From JALYRV01 sp040902895 (lineage in GTDB: Bacteria; Acidobacteriota; Vicinamibacteria; Vicinamibacterales; SCN-69-37), in assembly GCA_040902895.1 (NCBI GenBank), contig JBBDWL010000116.1, positions 1 through 64,000 of the forward strand: DNA of 64,000 bases, in the 5' to 3' direction. The notes below the pieces were generated by a model. It did not search any database, had not been told where the DNA came from, and saw only the letters and a program-made list of their open reading frames with translations. The stretch's first letter is position 1, and each line of letters opens with the position of its first letter. This document shows, piece by piece, positions 36,732 to 46,260 of this stretch. The position numbers were made by a program, and so were the translations under genes.

Positions 36732-37939
36732 AACAGCACCCACTTATCTACGACTGGAATTCGCTCGAGCGTCCCGCGCCTTCCGGCCCGCGCGTGATGC
36801 TCGACGATGAGACGCTGCGGGATGGGCTGCAGTCGCCGTCGGTGCGGTGCCCCGACATCGACGAAAAGATCCGGATCCTGCATTTGATCGATGCGCTTGG
36901 CATCGACACGGCCGACATCGGCCTGCCTGGCGCAGGTCCGCATGTCGTGCGTGACGTCGAACGCCTTGCGCGTGAGATTGTCGACGCGAAGCTCAGCGTC
37001 GCCGCCAACTGCGCGTCGCGGACATTGATCGCCGACATCGCCCCCATCGCCGACATCTCGCAGCGCACGGGGCTGCAGATCGAAGCGTGCACGTTCATCG
37101 GATCGAGCCCGATTCGTCAGTACGCCGAAGACTGGACGATCGAACGGCTGCAGCGTCTCACCGACGAAGCCGTGAGCTTCGCCGTGAAGCAGGGGCTCGA
37201 CGTGATGTACGTAACGGAAGACACCACGCGCGCCGATCCGGATTCCCTGCGCGCGCTCTATTCCACCGCCATCCGCGCCGGGGCCAAGCGTGTGTGCATT
37301 GCCGACACCGTCGGCCACTCGACGCCGCACGGCGCGGCCGCCGTCACGCGCTTCATCGCGAGCATCGTCGACGCGTGCGGCGGAGGTGTCGGCATCGACT
37401 GGCATGGGCATCGCGATCGTGACTTCGCCGTGGCGAATTCGATTGCCGCGATCGACGCCGGCGCCACGCGGGTGCACGGGGCGGGGCTTGGCATTGGCGA
37501 GCGGGTCGGCAATACGCCGATGGACCTGCTGCTCGTGAATCTCGTGCTCATGGGATATCTGGAGCGCGACCTGTCACGGCTTGGCGAGTACGTGCAGGCC
37601 GTGTCGCACGGCTGCGGCGTGCCCGTGCCCGCCAACTATCCCGTGCTCGGCCGCGACGCCTTCCGCACGGCCACGGGCGTGCATGCCGCCGCGGTCATTA
37701 AAGCCTTCAAGAAAAATGATCCGGCGCTCGTCGATGCCGTTTATTCCGGCGTGCCGGCGACTCTCGTCGCGCGCACGCAGGAGATCGACGTCGGTCCAAT
37801 GTCGGGCAAGTCGAACGTCGTCTATTGGCTCGAGAGCCGCGGGCTCGAGGCTACCGACGAGCGCGTGGAGCGGATCTTCGAGAAGGCCAAGCAGTCCTCA
37901 ACGGTGCTGACCGAAGAGGAAATCAGACAGGCGCTGTAG
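36728..37939 (+). CDS. LeuA/homocitrate-synthase-family protein (HMGL-like TIM barrel)
   Basis: 403 residues. The barrel starts with MLDDETLRDGLQSPSV (about 24-39), the Re-citrate/isopropylmalate-synthase signature with catalytic Arg and metal-binding Asp. Metal ligands continue in DWHGHRDRDFAVANS (about 223) and GAGLGIGERVGNTP (about 254). The C-terminal region is short and lacks the regulatory domain of full 2-isopropylmalate synthase. It would condense acetyl-CoA with a 2-keto acid, or act as a lyase. It is coupled to the small membrane gene by ATGA. No leuB/C/D is nearby, so the pathway is unclear. Confidence 0.85.
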   Translation: MKQHPLIYDWNSLERPAPSGPRVMLDDETLRDGLQSPSVRCPDIDEKIRILHLIDALGIDTADIGLPGAGPHVVRDVERLAREIVDAKLSVAANCASRTLIADIAPIADISQRTGLQIEACTFIGSSPIRQYAEDWTIERLQRLTDEAVSFAVKQGLDVMYVTEDTTRADPDSLRALYSTAIRAGAKRVCIADTVGHSTPHGAAAVTRFIASIVDACGGGVGIDWHGHRDRDFAVANSIAAIDAGATRVHGAGLGIGERVGNTPMDLLLVNLVLMGYLERDLSRLGEYVQAVSHGCGVPVPANYPVLGRDAFRTATGVHAAAVIKAFKKNDPALVDAVYSGVPATLVARTQEIDVGPMSGKSNVVYWLESRGLEATDERVERIFEKAKQSSTVLTEEEIRQAL

Positions 37940-38014
37940 GCTGGGCGCGGGCCACGATCGACGACGAGGTAGGCATTGCCGGTCACCGGCGCTTCCTTTC
38001 AGATCGGCAGTGGA

Positions 38015-38977
38015 CTAGCCGCCGCTGGCCAGGCGCTTCTCGATCTCGGGCAGCGCGGCGACCACCACATCGCCGACGATCTTCATCGAGCGCGGATCGA
38101 TCTTGTCGAGCGTGTCCTCGGCGGTGTGCCAGTGCGAGGCATTCGGGCCGTACTCGAGGTCGATCAAGTCGATGACCGGCACGCCGGCGTCCCGGAACGG
38201 AATGTGGTCGTCCTCGATCGTCGTGATGTTCGCGACGAACGTCCTGGTGTGTCCCAGGCGTCCCGCGGTTCGCCAGAACAGATCGTTGAGCCAGCGCGTC
38301 GAGTTCGTGTCCTGCTTCAACTCGAGGCCGCGCTCGCCGATCATGTCGAGCAGGATCATCGCCTTGAGGCTGCCGAGCGTGCCGGCCTTCTTTGCGGCCT
38401 CGACGTAGTGGCGGCTGCCGAAGGTGTTGCCGGTGGTCCAGTCGCCCCAGGCCTCTTCGCCGTCGAAGAACACCAGCTCGTAGGTGTATTCGCGCGGCTT
38501 GTCTTTCAGCACGCGCGCCAGCTCCATGAGCAGGGCCGTGCTCGATCCGCCGTCATTGGCGCCGACGAACACGATGTCGTTGAACGGCTTGGTGTCGTAA
38601 TGGCTGGTAATCAGGATGCGCTCGGGCCGCGTGCCGGGCAGCGTGACGATCAGATTCGCCATCGCCACCTGGCCGACCGGTGTCGTCGCCATGAAGGCCT
38701 GTTCGGTGACCGTGAGCCGGAGCGCCTTCATCTGCGTCGTGATGTGCGCGCGCTGCTGCTGCATGCCTGGCGAGCCGGCCGGACGCGGGCCAATCGCGAC
38801 CAGCTGTTTCAGTTGCTCGAACGCGCGTTCGCCGCTGACATCGGCGGCGGCCTGCGTCACGGGCGCAGGGACGGCGGACGTGTCCGCCGAAGCCTGCGGA
38901 GCAGGCGAAGGCGGAGGCGGAGCCGCTTCCGCGCACGCGACAACGAGCAGCAGGGTGACGCCAAGAATCTTGTTCAT
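38015..38977 (-). CDS. M28 lipoprotein, glutaminyl-cyclase-like
   Basis: 320 residues. A lipobox LLVVAC gives a lipoprotein with Cys at about 15, followed by a Pro/Ala-rich spacer. The M28 zinc-binding set is visible: SHYDTKPF (about 145), GANDGGSS (about 160), FFDGEEAW (about 190), IEDDHIPF (about 258) and the final His in SHWHTAED (about 288). EEAW/DDHIPF/WHT are the pattern of glutaminyl-peptide cyclotransferases, which form N-terminal pyroglutamate, more than of aminopeptidases. It is anchored outside the cytoplasm. It overlaps the citrate synthase stop by 4 nt (ATGA). Confidence 0.85.
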   Translation of the reverse strand: MNKILGVTLLLVVACAEAAPPPPSPAPQASADTSAVPAPVTQAAADVSGERAFEQLKQLVAIGPRPAGSPGMQQQRAHITTQMKALRLTVTEQAFMATTPVGQVAMANLIVTLPGTRPERILITSHYDTKPFNDIVFVGANDGGSSTALLMELARVLKDKPREYTYELVFFDGEEAWGDWTTGNTFGSRHYVEAAKKAGTLGSLKAMILLDMIGERGLELKQDTNSTRWLNDLFWRTAGRLGHTRTFVANITTIEDDHIPFRDAGVPVIDLIDLEYGPNASHWHTAEDTLDKIDPRSMKIVGDVVVAALPEIEKRLASGG

Positions 38978-40260
38978 TTGCGTTTGTCCCTCGAGACATA
39001 GTCGCGCGGGCCGGCGCCGGTATAGATCTGGCGCGGCCGCGCAATCTTCTGATCCTGATCGCGCAGCATCTCCTCCCACTGGGAGATCCAGCCTGCCGTG
39101 CGCGGAATGGCGAAGAGCACCGGGAACATATCCTCGGGAAAGCCCATCGCCTGATAGATGAGGCCCGAATAGAAATCGACGTTCGGATAGAGCTTGCGGC
39201 TGACGAAGTAGTCATCCTGCAGCGCGATCCGTTCGAGCTCCAGCGCGATCTCGAGCAACGGGTTCTTGCCGGTCACCGAAAACACGAGATCCGCGATGCG
39301 CTTGATGATCTTCGCGCGCGGGTCGTACGACTTGTAGACGCGGTGGCCGAATCCCATCAACCGGCCTTCGCCCCCCTTCACCTTCTTGATGAAGGCCGGC
39401 ACGTGCGAGACGTCGCCAATCTCGCGCAGCATTCGCAGCACGGCTTCGTTCGCGCCGCCGTGCAGAGGGCCGTACAGGGCGGCGGCCGCCCCGGCCAGCG
39501 ACGAATAGGGATCGGCCTGCGAGCTGCCGATGCCGCGCATCGCGCTGGTGCTGCAGTTCTGTTCGTGATCGGCGTGGAGGATGAAGAGCACGTCGAGCGC
39601 GCGCTCGAGCACCGGATTGGACTGGTACTTGAGCTCCGTCATCTTGAACAGCATGTTCAGGAAGTTGCCCGGATAGCTCAGATCGTTGTCGGGATACACG
39701 TACGGACGGCCGATGCTGTGGCGGTAGGCGTATGCTGCGATGCTCGGCACCTTCGCGATCAGCCGGATAGTCTGCACGCGGCGCGACTGCTCGTCGAAGA
39801 TATTCTTCGAGTCGGGATAGAGCGTCGACAGGGCACCCACGGTGGTCAGGAAGATCCCCATGGGATGTGCGTCGTACTGGAACCCTTCCATCAGCTTCTT
39901 GATGTTCTCGTGCAGCATCGTGTGGAGCGTGATGTCGCGCGTCCACGTCTCGAGCTGCGCTGCCGTCGGCAGCTCCCCGAAGAGAATCAGATAGGCCGTC
40001 TCGAGATAGGTGCTGTGCTCCGCGAGCTGCTCGATGGGATAGCCGCGATAGAGCAGCACGCCCTTGTCGCCGTCGATGTAGGTGATGGAGCTGCGGCACG
40101 ACGCGGTGTTGGTGAACGCCGGGTCGTACGTCATCAGCCCGAAGTCATCCTCGCCGGTCTTGATCTGGCGGAGGTCGAGCGCGCGGATGGTCCCGTCTTC
40201 AATCGGCAGCTCGTACTGTTTGCCGGTGCGGTTGTCGGTAATGGTGAGCGTGTCGGCCAT
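38974..40260 (-). CDS. gltA: Citrate synthase
   Basis: 428 residues, type II citrate synthase length. The conserved N-terminal phrase FTNTASCRSSITYIDGDKG is followed by YRGYPIEQLAE. The catalytic residues are His in HADHEQNCSTSA (about 264), His in GPLHGGANEAV (about 305) and Asp in VDFYSGLIYQAMGFP (about 362). It makes citrate from oxaloacetate and acetyl-CoA at the entry of the TCA cycle. The gene lies between yacG (11 nt upstream) and the M28 lipoprotein (4-nt overlap), so three genes share a transcript. Confidence 0.97.
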   Translation of the reverse strand: MADTLTITDNRTGKQYELPIEDGTIRALDLRQIKTGEDDFGLMTYDPAFTNTASCRSSITYIDGDKGVLLYRGYPIEQLAEHSTYLETAYLILFGELPTAAQLETWTRDITLHTMLHENIKKLMEGFQYDAHPMGIFLTTVGALSTLYPDSKNIFDEQSRRVQTIRLIAKVPSIAAYAYRHSIGRPYVYPDNDLSYPGNFLNMLFKMTELKYQSNPVLERALDVLFILHADHEQNCSTSAMRGIGSSQADPYSSLAGAAAALYGPLHGGANEAVLRMLREIGDVSHVPAFIKKVKGGEGRLMGFGHRVYKSYDPRAKIIKRIADLVFSVTGKNPLLEIALELERIALQDDYFVSRKLYPNVDFYSGLIYQAMGFPEDMFPVLFAIPRTAGWISQWEEMLRDQDQKIARPRQIYTGAGPRDYVSRDKRK

Positions 40261-40271
40261 TGTGAGAACGG

Positions 40272-40481
40272 TCAGGAAGTCGGTTCGCCTTCATTGGCGG
40301 TCGGAGCCACATCATCGTCGCCTGCCGCGCCCTCATCGGGTCCCTCGACCGCCGGTACGCGGTAGGCGCCCGAGAGCCACTGCCCGAGGTCGGCCATCTT
40401 GCAGCGCTCGCTGCAAAAGGGCGCGAACTCGGACGTAGCAGGACGCCGCCGACAGTACGGGCACATCGGGGCGTCGGCCAT
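40272..40481 (-). CDS. yacG: DNA gyrase inhibitor / zinc-binding protein YacG
   Basis: 69 residues. The Cys4 zinc site CPYC...FCSERC (residues 7-10 and 23-27) and KMADLGQWLSGAY are diagnostic of YacG, which binds GyrB. The C-terminus is an acidic tail. TAGAAT (40488-40493 on the minus strand) lies 6 nt before ATG 40481, so the yacG-gltA-M28 transcript is probably leaderless. In other bacteria yacG sits with coaE and zapD; here it leads citrate synthase. Confidence 0.9.
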   Translation of the reverse strand: MADAPMCPYCRRRPATSEFAPFCSERCKMADLGQWLSGAYRVPAVEGPDEGAAGDDDVAPTANEGEPTS

Positions 40482-40559
40482 CAGGACATTCTACTGAATA
40501 AACAGGACCCTCAGAACCTTCCTGGAAACGACGGCGTAATAGCTACGCATGAGGGCCAG

Positions 40560-42977
40560 ATGCTGAACTTGATCGCGGGTGATCTTCGATTGGCGGTTCG
40601 GACGCTCGCGGCTCGACCTGGGTGGACGGGCGCCGCGATCATCTGCCTGGGCATCGCTACCGGCGCCAACACCGCGGCCTTTACCCTTGTGAATGGCCTG
40701 CTCCTACGGCCCCTCCCTTTCGAGCAGCCGGAACAGCTTGTGATGGTGGCGTTGCGCGATCCCCAACAAGCGCTCACACGTCCGTTCGCGCTCGATGAAT
40801 ATCGCCGAGTAGTGCGCGAGGCGGACGTGCCGGGTATGCTGCTGGCGAGGACGTTCTTTCCACTCAGCCTCGCCGCGGGCGACGGCGCGAGGATGGCCCA
40901 GGCCGAGCTTGTCAGCGGCAATTACTTCGACACACTCGGCGTTAAGCCCTTTCTAGGAACCTTTTTCGACGAAAGCGACGACCGTCAAGGCAGCGCACTG
41001 CTGGCAGTTCTGAGCCACACAGTCTGGCGTCTGCGCTTCGGGGCAGACCCCGGCATCGTCGCGCAAACCGTCCGCGTCAACGGGCGGGCGGTGACGATCG
41101 CTGGCGTCGCACCGCCAGGATTCGTCGGAGCTACGCAGCTCGTGACTGCCGATCTCTGGCTGCCTGCGATCATGTATTCCCAGCTTGCTGATTCGCCGCG
41201 GGCCGCCGAAGTCCCCATGTTCGGCGTCATGGCTCGTCTAGAGCCTCAGGTTACGCGCGACGAGGCAGCGGCGCGCCTCACGTCGGCGTTCGCTGACAGT
41301 CCCCACCCAGTGGCCGTGGTGATCGCGCCTGCATCCGGATTCGGCGTTCCGATAGCGGTGGCTGGATCGCTCCTGAACCTCTCGGCACTTCTCTATGTCG
41401 TGATGGGGCTGCTGACCGCGGTGGCCTGCGCCAATGTCGCGGCCCTGGTGTTGGCGCGCGGCGCAGGTCGCAGTGGCGAGATTGCGATCCGGTTGGGTCT
41501 CGGTGCATCGCGGACACGGATTGCGCGGCAGTTGCTCGCGGAAAGTGCCGTGCTGGCGCTTGCAGGATGCCTGGCGGGCATATTCGCCGCGCTTTGGCTG
41601 ACCCGGGCGCTTGTGGCGGCGTTGCCTACAGGCTTTCAGTACGTGAGCTACGCGATCAACGTGGAACCGGACCTGCGTGTTTTCACGTACTCGGCTCTCG
41701 CGACTCTCGCGACAGTGCTGCTGTGCGGCATTGCCCCGATTCGTCTCGCAGCACGAGTCGATGTCCTCGAGATGATGAAGCAGTCCTCCGCGCGCGGCCG
41801 GCCGAGGGAATCGTTGCGCGCTCTCCATACGTTAGTCGTTGCGCAGCTGGCCGTTTCGACGATGCTACTCGTCGCGGCCGCCACGGTGGGACGTAGCTAT
41901 TTCGAGACACGAGCGACTCGCACGACTATCGACACAGAGGGTTTGCTGGTTGCCGCCCTGGATCTCGAGCAGCTCCGGCTGGATCGAGCGTCGGGCAGTC
42001 AGCTGTATCAGAACGCGATGGAGCGGTTGTCCGCCATTCCTGGTGTTGCCGCCGTCGCGCTTACGCGGGATGTGCCGTTCAGGCCAGGCCGCTCCGTGAC
42101 CGTCATCGCTGATGCGGGTGGAGGAGTCGGCTCCAGCGATGCCGTCCTCTCGGATGCGATGCTCGTCTCGTCGGGCTACTTTCAGACCGTCGGGTTGACT
42201 CTTCGTCAGGGACGCGCCTTGGATCGTGACACGTCGTCACAACCGCTCGCGACGCTCGTCAACGAGGCCATGGCCAAACGAGTGTGGCCCGGCGTGTCGC
42301 CTTTGGGGCGGACGTTCAAGGTTGGGGCAGAGGGCCAGAGGCATTTCGAAGTAATCGGAGTCGTGTCGGACATGACAGGCACCGCGGAGCTGTCGCCACG
42401 GCCGGCGTTCTATCAGCTGTTCCCGCACGAGTACTCAGCCCGGATGACGATCGTGATCCGGGCACACGGCGAACCGCAGCCTCTCGTCCCGGAGGTGCAA
42501 CGGACGATTCGTGCGGTGGACCCGGACCTGGCAATTGTGGATCTGCGCACCATGGAAGACCTGCTCCGTCAGCTGTCACAGCAACGGCGGGCCCCCGCAC
42601 TGGCGTTGACGGTCGTGGCCATCCTGGCGCTGTTTCTGAGCGGTGTCGGGCTCTACGGTGTCATTGCCTACGGGGTGCGTCTGCGGGGCCGAGAGCTCGG
42701 CGTGCGGCCCGCGCTGGGCGCCACGCCGGGAGATGTACGCCGTCTCGTGCTTCGACAAGGAGCCGGTTTTCTCGCAGCCGGCCTGGTGATTGGCGTCGCG
42801 GCGAGCGTCACCATGACACAGCTCGCGCGAAGCAGATGGCTCGGTCTCGGTGCAGTCGATCCGGTTACGCTGGCGATCGTGTGCGGTGTGCTAATGGCCG
42901 TTGGGTGCAGCGCCCTGTATCTGCCAGCCAGATGGGCGTCCTCTGTTGAACCAGCGCAGACGCTTCGGAGCGACTGA
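40560..42977 (+). CDS. ADOP-type FtsX/MacB-like ABC permease
   Basis: 805 residues. The layout is MacB core plus FtsX domain, twice: helix at about 20-42 (AIICLGIATGANTAAFTLVNG), periplasmic domain, FtsX helices at 265-370, a second periplasmic domain at about 420-650, and C-terminal FtsX helices at 680-800. The double arrangement is typical of acidobacterial duplicated orphan permeases (ADOP). No ATPase gene is adjacent. Codon and base use look more even (fewer GCGCG runs, more CGA/GTT/AGA) than in neighbours, which hints at a different origin or relaxed selection. A weak GAGGG precedes the ATG by 5 nt. Confidence 0.88.
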   Translation: MLNLIAGDLRLAVRTLAARPGWTGAAIICLGIATGANTAAFTLVNGLLLRPLPFEQPEQLVMVALRDPQQALTRPFALDEYRRVVREADVPGMLLARTFFPLSLAAGDGARMAQAELVSGNYFDTLGVKPFLGTFFDESDDRQGSALLAVLSHTVWRLRFGADPGIVAQTVRVNGRAVTIAGVAPPGFVGATQLVTADLWLPAIMYSQLADSPRAAEVPMFGVMARLEPQVTRDEAAARLTSAFADSPHPVAVVIAPASGFGVPIAVAGSLLNLSALLYVVMGLLTAVACANVAALVLARGAGRSGEIAIRLGLGASRTRIARQLLAESAVLALAGCLAGIFAALWLTRALVAALPTGFQYVSYAINVEPDLRVFTYSALATLATVLLCGIAPIRLAARVDVLEMMKQSSARGRPRESLRALHTLVVAQLAVSTMLLVAAATVGRSYFETRATRTTIDTEGLLVAALDLEQLRLDRASGSQLYQNAMERLSAIPGVAAVALTRDVPFRPGRSVTVIADAGGGVGSSDAVLSDAMLVSSGYFQTVGLTLRQGRALDRDTSSQPLATLVNEAMAKRVWPGVSPLGRTFKVGAEGQRHFEVIGVVSDMTGTAELSPRPAFYQLFPHEYSARMTIVIRAHGEPQPLVPEVQRTIRAVDPDLAIVDLRTMEDLLRQLSQQRRAPALALTVVAILALFLSGVGLYGVIAYGVRLRGRELGVRPALGATPGDVRRLVLRQGAGFLAAGLVIGVAASVTMTQLARSRWLGLGAVDPVTLAIVCGVLMAVGCSALYLPARWASSVEPAQTLRSD

Positions 42978-42983
42978 GGGCCC

Positions 42984-43670
42984 TCAGTCCTTCTCGTCCT
43001 CTTCGTGAGCCGCGTGCCGGACGTCTCTGGCGGAGACCATGAAAATGACGTCTTCGGCGACGTTCGTGGCGTGATCGCCGATGCGCTCCAGGTGGCGCGA
43101 GATCAGAATCAGATCGAGCGATGGCTCGATCGTCTGCGGGTCCTGCAGCATGTACGTCAGCAGCTCGCGGAAGACCTGGGTCTTCAGCGCGTCGAGCGAG
43201 TCATCCGCCTCGAGCACACTTTGCGCGAGACCGGTGTCGCGCCTCACGAACGCGTCGAGCGAATCGCGCAGCATGGACTGGGCAATGTCGGCCATACGCG
43301 GAATGTCGATCAGTTCCTTGACCGGCGGATTCCGCAGATAGCGCCGCACGGCCTCGGCAATGTTGACCGCCAGATCGCCGACGCGCTCGAGATCCGTATT
43401 GATCTTCACTGCCGCAACGATCGCGCGGAGATCGACCGCCATCGGCTGATGCAGCGCGATCAGCTTGAAGCACCGATCGTCGATCTCGATGTGGAGCGCG
43501 TTGATCGCGGCATCGCCGGAAATCACCTCGTCGACCAGCTTCGCGTCGCGCTCGACGACGGCGCGGACCGACAGCCGGACGCGCTCTTCGGCAAGACCTC
43601 CCATTTCGAGCAGCCGGGTCTTGAGCAGCTCCAGCTCGTCCTGGAAATGTCTCTGATGACGCTCTGTCAT
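42984..43670 (-). CDS. phoU: Phosphate-signalling protein PhoU
   Basis: 228 residues with two PhoU helical bundles (about 10-100 and 115-210). Metal-binding segments DAAINALHIEIDDRC and the second-repeat RHLERIGDHATNVAEDVIFM (about 192-211) are clear. PhoU couples Pst transporter state to the PhoR/PhoB pathway and limits phosphate uptake. It is the last gene of pstSCAB-phoU, overlapping the pstB stop by one base (TAATG). Its convergent neighbour is the ADOP permease, 6 nt away. Confidence 0.95.
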   Translation of the reverse strand: MTERHQRHFQDELELLKTRLLEMGGLAEERVRLSVRAVVERDAKLVDEVISGDAAINALHIEIDDRCFKLIALHQPMAVDLRAIVAAVKINTDLERVGDLAVNIAEAVRRYLRNPPVKELIDIPRMADIAQSMLRDSLDAFVRRDTGLAQSVLEADDSLDALKTQVFRELLTYMLQDPQTIEPSLDLILISRHLERIGDHATNVAEDVIFMVSARDVRHAAHEEDEKD

Positions 43671-44509
43671 TATCCGAATCTCCCAGTCACGTAGTCTTCC
43701 GTCAGCGACTCGGACGGGTTCGTGAAGATCGTCTCGGTCGCGCCGAACTCGACGAGTTTGCCAAGCCAGAAGAAAGCGGTTTCGTCAGAGACGCGCGCCG
43801 CCTGCTGCATGTTGTGTGTGACGATGACGATCGTGTAGTCGCGTTTCAACTGGTAGATCAGCTCTTCGATGCGTTGCGTAGCGATCGGATCGAGCGCGGA
43901 CGCGGGTTCGTCCATGAGCACCACCTCGGGCCGGATGGCCAATGCGCGGGCGATGCACAACCTTTGCTGCTGGCCGCCCGACAGCGCATTCGCCGACTCC
44001 TTGAGCCGATCCTTCACTTCGTCCCAGATGGCCGCCGCCTTCAGGCTTTCCTCCACGCGATCTGTCAACTCGCCCTTGCTGCTCACCAGTCCGTTGATCC
44101 GGAGGCCGTAGGCGACATTGTCGAAGATCGATTTCGGAAATGGATTGGATTTTTGGAACACCATCCCCACGCGCTGCCGTAGCGCCACGACGTCGGTCCC
44201 GGCTGCGTAGATATCCCTCTCGTCGATGCAGACACGGCCTTCGACGCGCGTGCCAGGAATGATGTCGTTCATCCGGTTCAGCGTGCGCAGGAACGTGCTC
44301 TTGCCGCAGCCGGAAGGACCGATGAAGGCCGTGACCAGGTTCGCGCGGATCGTCAGCGAGATGTCATCGAGCGCCTTCTTCTCGCCGTAATAGAAGTTCA
44401 GCCGCTCGGTCTCGATCTTGACCTTGGTGACTGGGGTGTCAACCGCGCGATGCTCGACCTTCGGGCGTGTGACGGCAGGTCCTGCGGGCGTCCCGGATGG
44501 CGTCGTCAT
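43670..44509 (-). CDS. pstB: Phosphate ABC transporter ATPase PstB
   Basis: 279 residues from ATG 44509 (ATGA overlap with the pstA stop). Walker A GPSGCGKSTFLRTLNRMND (about 68), ABC signature LSGGQQQRLCIARALA (about 178) and Walker B VVLMDEPASALDP (about 198) are all present. MQQAARVSDETAFFWLG is PstB-specific. A longer upstream frame exists but reads through pstA and is not coding. The first 35 residues are a poorly conserved extension rich in Pro/Thr. It powers high-affinity phosphate import. Confidence 0.96.
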   Translation of the reverse strand: MTTPSGTPAGPAVTRPKVEHRAVDTPVTKVKIETERLNFYYGEKKALDDISLTIRANLVTAFIGPSGCGKSTFLRTLNRMNDIIPGTRVEGRVCIDERDIYAAGTDVVALRQRVGMVFQKSNPFPKSIFDNVAYGLRINGLVSSKGELTDRVEESLKAAAIWDEVKDRLKESANALSGGQQQRLCIARALAIRPEVVLMDEPASALDPIATQRIEELIYQLKRDYTIVIVTHNMQQAARVSDETAFFWLGKLVEFGATETIFTNPSESLTEDYVTGRFG

Positions 44510-45363
44510 GCGATGCGGTCTCTCTGGAAGCGATCGCGCAGCACGATAGCCACCGCGTTCATGGCGACGAGCAGCACGAGCAGCACGACAATGCCGGCGG
44601 CCGCGTTTTCCGCGAATGCCGCCTGCGGGCGCGACACCCAGTTGAAGATTTGAATCGGCAGCACCGTGAACGGCGACCAGATGCTGTCGGGCGTGAACGC
44701 CACGTAGGTGAGCGCGCCAAGGGTGATGAGCGGCGCCGTCTCGCCGATGGCGCGCGAGAGAGCCAGGATCAGGCCGGTGAGGATGCCTGCCAACGCCGAG
44801 GGCAGCACCTGCGTCCACACCGTCTGCCACTTGGTGGCGCCGAGCGCATACGACCCTTCGCGCAACGACTTCGGCACGGCGCGCAACGCTTCGCGCGTGG
44901 ACAGAATCACGACCGGAAGCACCAGCAGTGAGAGCGTGAGCGCGCCGGCCAGCACGCTCGAGCCGAGCCCCATCCACCGGACGAACAGCCCGAGGCCGAG
45001 CAGCCCGTAGATGATCGACGGCACACCCGCGAGGTTCGAGATGTTGATCTCGATGAGCCGCGAGAGACGGCCGCCTTCGGAGTACTCCTCCAGATAGACG
45101 GCGGCACCGACACCGAGCGGCAGCGCGATCGCGGCGGTAAGACCGATCACGAAGACGCTGCCGACAAGCGCGTGCCAGATGCCCGCCGATTCGGCAAAGC
45201 GCGACGGGAAGCCGGTGATGAAGGCCCAGGATAGACGCGGGACGCCGTCGCGCACCACGTCGACGACCAATGCGGCCAGCGCGATGAGCGCCAGCAGGAG
45301 CAGCAGAATCCCCATGGACTGGAGCAGGCGATCTTCGATGAGGCGCCGCCGCGTCGAGATCAT
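44506..45363 (-). CDS. pstA: Phosphate ABC transporter permease PstA
   Basis: 285 residues with six membrane helices and the binding-protein-dependent transport signature EALRAVPKSLREGSYALGATKWQ (first part EALRAVPKSLREGSYALGAT). Near the C-terminus AIGETAPLITLGALTY is the PstA-specific phosphate-path segment. It overlaps pstC by 4 nt upstream and pstB by 4 nt downstream, so translation is coupled through the whole transporter. Confidence 0.95.
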   Translation of the reverse strand: MISTRRRLIEDRLLQSMGILLLLLALIALAALVVDVVRDGVPRLSWAFITGFPSRFAESAGIWHALVGSVFVIGLTAAIALPLGVGAAVYLEEYSEGGRLSRLIEINISNLAGVPSIIYGLLGLGLFVRWMGLGSSVLAGALTLSLLVLPVVILSTREALRAVPKSLREGSYALGATKWQTVWTQVLPSALAGILTGLILALSRAIGETAPLITLGALTYVAFTPDSIWSPFTVLPIQIFNWVSRPQAAFAENAAAGIVVLLVLLVAMNAVAIVLRDRFQRDRIA

Positions 45364-46253
45364 GCGTACTCCTCGCGGAACTTCTCGCGCAGCAGGTTGC
45401 TGATGAGATTCAGCACGAACGTGCTCACGAACAGCAGCATGCCAACTGCGAAAATCGTGCGGTACTCCAGCGTTCCTGCTTCGGTGTCACCCATGCTCAT
45501 CTGCACGATGAACGCGGTCATGGTCTCGACGGGCACCAGCGGACTGCCGGTGAGCCGCGGCTGCTGGCCCGCCGCAATCGCGACGATCATGGTCTCGCCG
45601 ATCGCCCGCGAGACCGCAAGAATCGCCGCAGCGGAAATCCCTGAAAACGCCGCGGGCACGAGCACGCGCATCGTCGCCTGCAGACGTGTGGCGCCGAGCG
45701 CATACGCGCCCTCGCGCAGTCCGTTCGGGACGCTTCGCAGCGCATCCTCGGAGAGCGATGACACCATCGGCAGGATCATGATGCCCATGACGATGCCCGG
45801 GCTGAGCGCGTTGAAGCTGGCCAGACCCGGAATGAACTGCTGCAGCAGCGGCGTGACGAACAGGAGCGCGAAGTAGCCGTACACCACGGTCGGGACGCCG
45901 GCAAGAATCTCGAGCACAGGTTTGACCACGCGGCGCAGCCCCGACGGTGCGTACTCGCTCAGGTAGATCGCGATCAGCAGGCCCGCCGGTATGGCGATGA
46001 CCATGGCGATGGCCGACGTGAGGGCCGTGCCGGCCACGAGCGGGAGCACGCCGAAATGCTTGTCGCTGAAGGACGGCGTCCAGACGGTCCCGAAGAGAAA
46101 CTCCGTAATGGGCACTTCCCCGAGGAACGCGCCCGTCTCGACCACGAGGACGAAGATAATCCCGGCCGTGACGAGCACCGAGCCCGCGGCACAGAGGAAC
46201 AGCACGGCCTCGATGACTCGCTCGGCCGGACGGCGATAGCGGCGCGGGAGCAC
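45360..46253 (-). CDS. pstC: Phosphate ABC transporter permease PstC
   Basis: 297 residues with six membrane helices. The loop EDALRSVPNGLREGAYALGATR is the ATPase-contact EAA motif, and VSRAIGETMIVAIAAGQQP is the PstC transport-path segment. The N-terminal ITEFLFGTVWTPSF is the usual periplasmic first loop. It lies 7 nt after pstS and overlaps pstA by 4 nt. Confidence 0.95.
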   Translation of the reverse strand: MLPRRYRRPAERVIEAVLFLCAAGSVLVTAGIIFVLVVETGAFLGEVPITEFLFGTVWTPSFSDKHFGVLPLVAGTALTSAIAMVIAIPAGLLIAIYLSEYAPSGLRRVVKPVLEILAGVPTVVYGYFALLFVTPLLQQFIPGLASFNALSPGIVMGIMILPMVSSLSEDALRSVPNGLREGAYALGATRLQATMRVLVPAAFSGISAAAILAVSRAIGETMIVAIAAGQQPRLTGSPLVPVETMTAFIVQMSMGDTEAGTLEYRTIFAVGMLLFVSTFVLNLISNLLREKFREEYA

Positions 46254-46260
46254 GACGCTA

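Noticed and set aside
44510..44977. N-terminal extension of PstB
   Set aside because: Lies within pstA in another frame; ATG 44509 overlaps the pstA stop as ATGA and gives normal PstB length.
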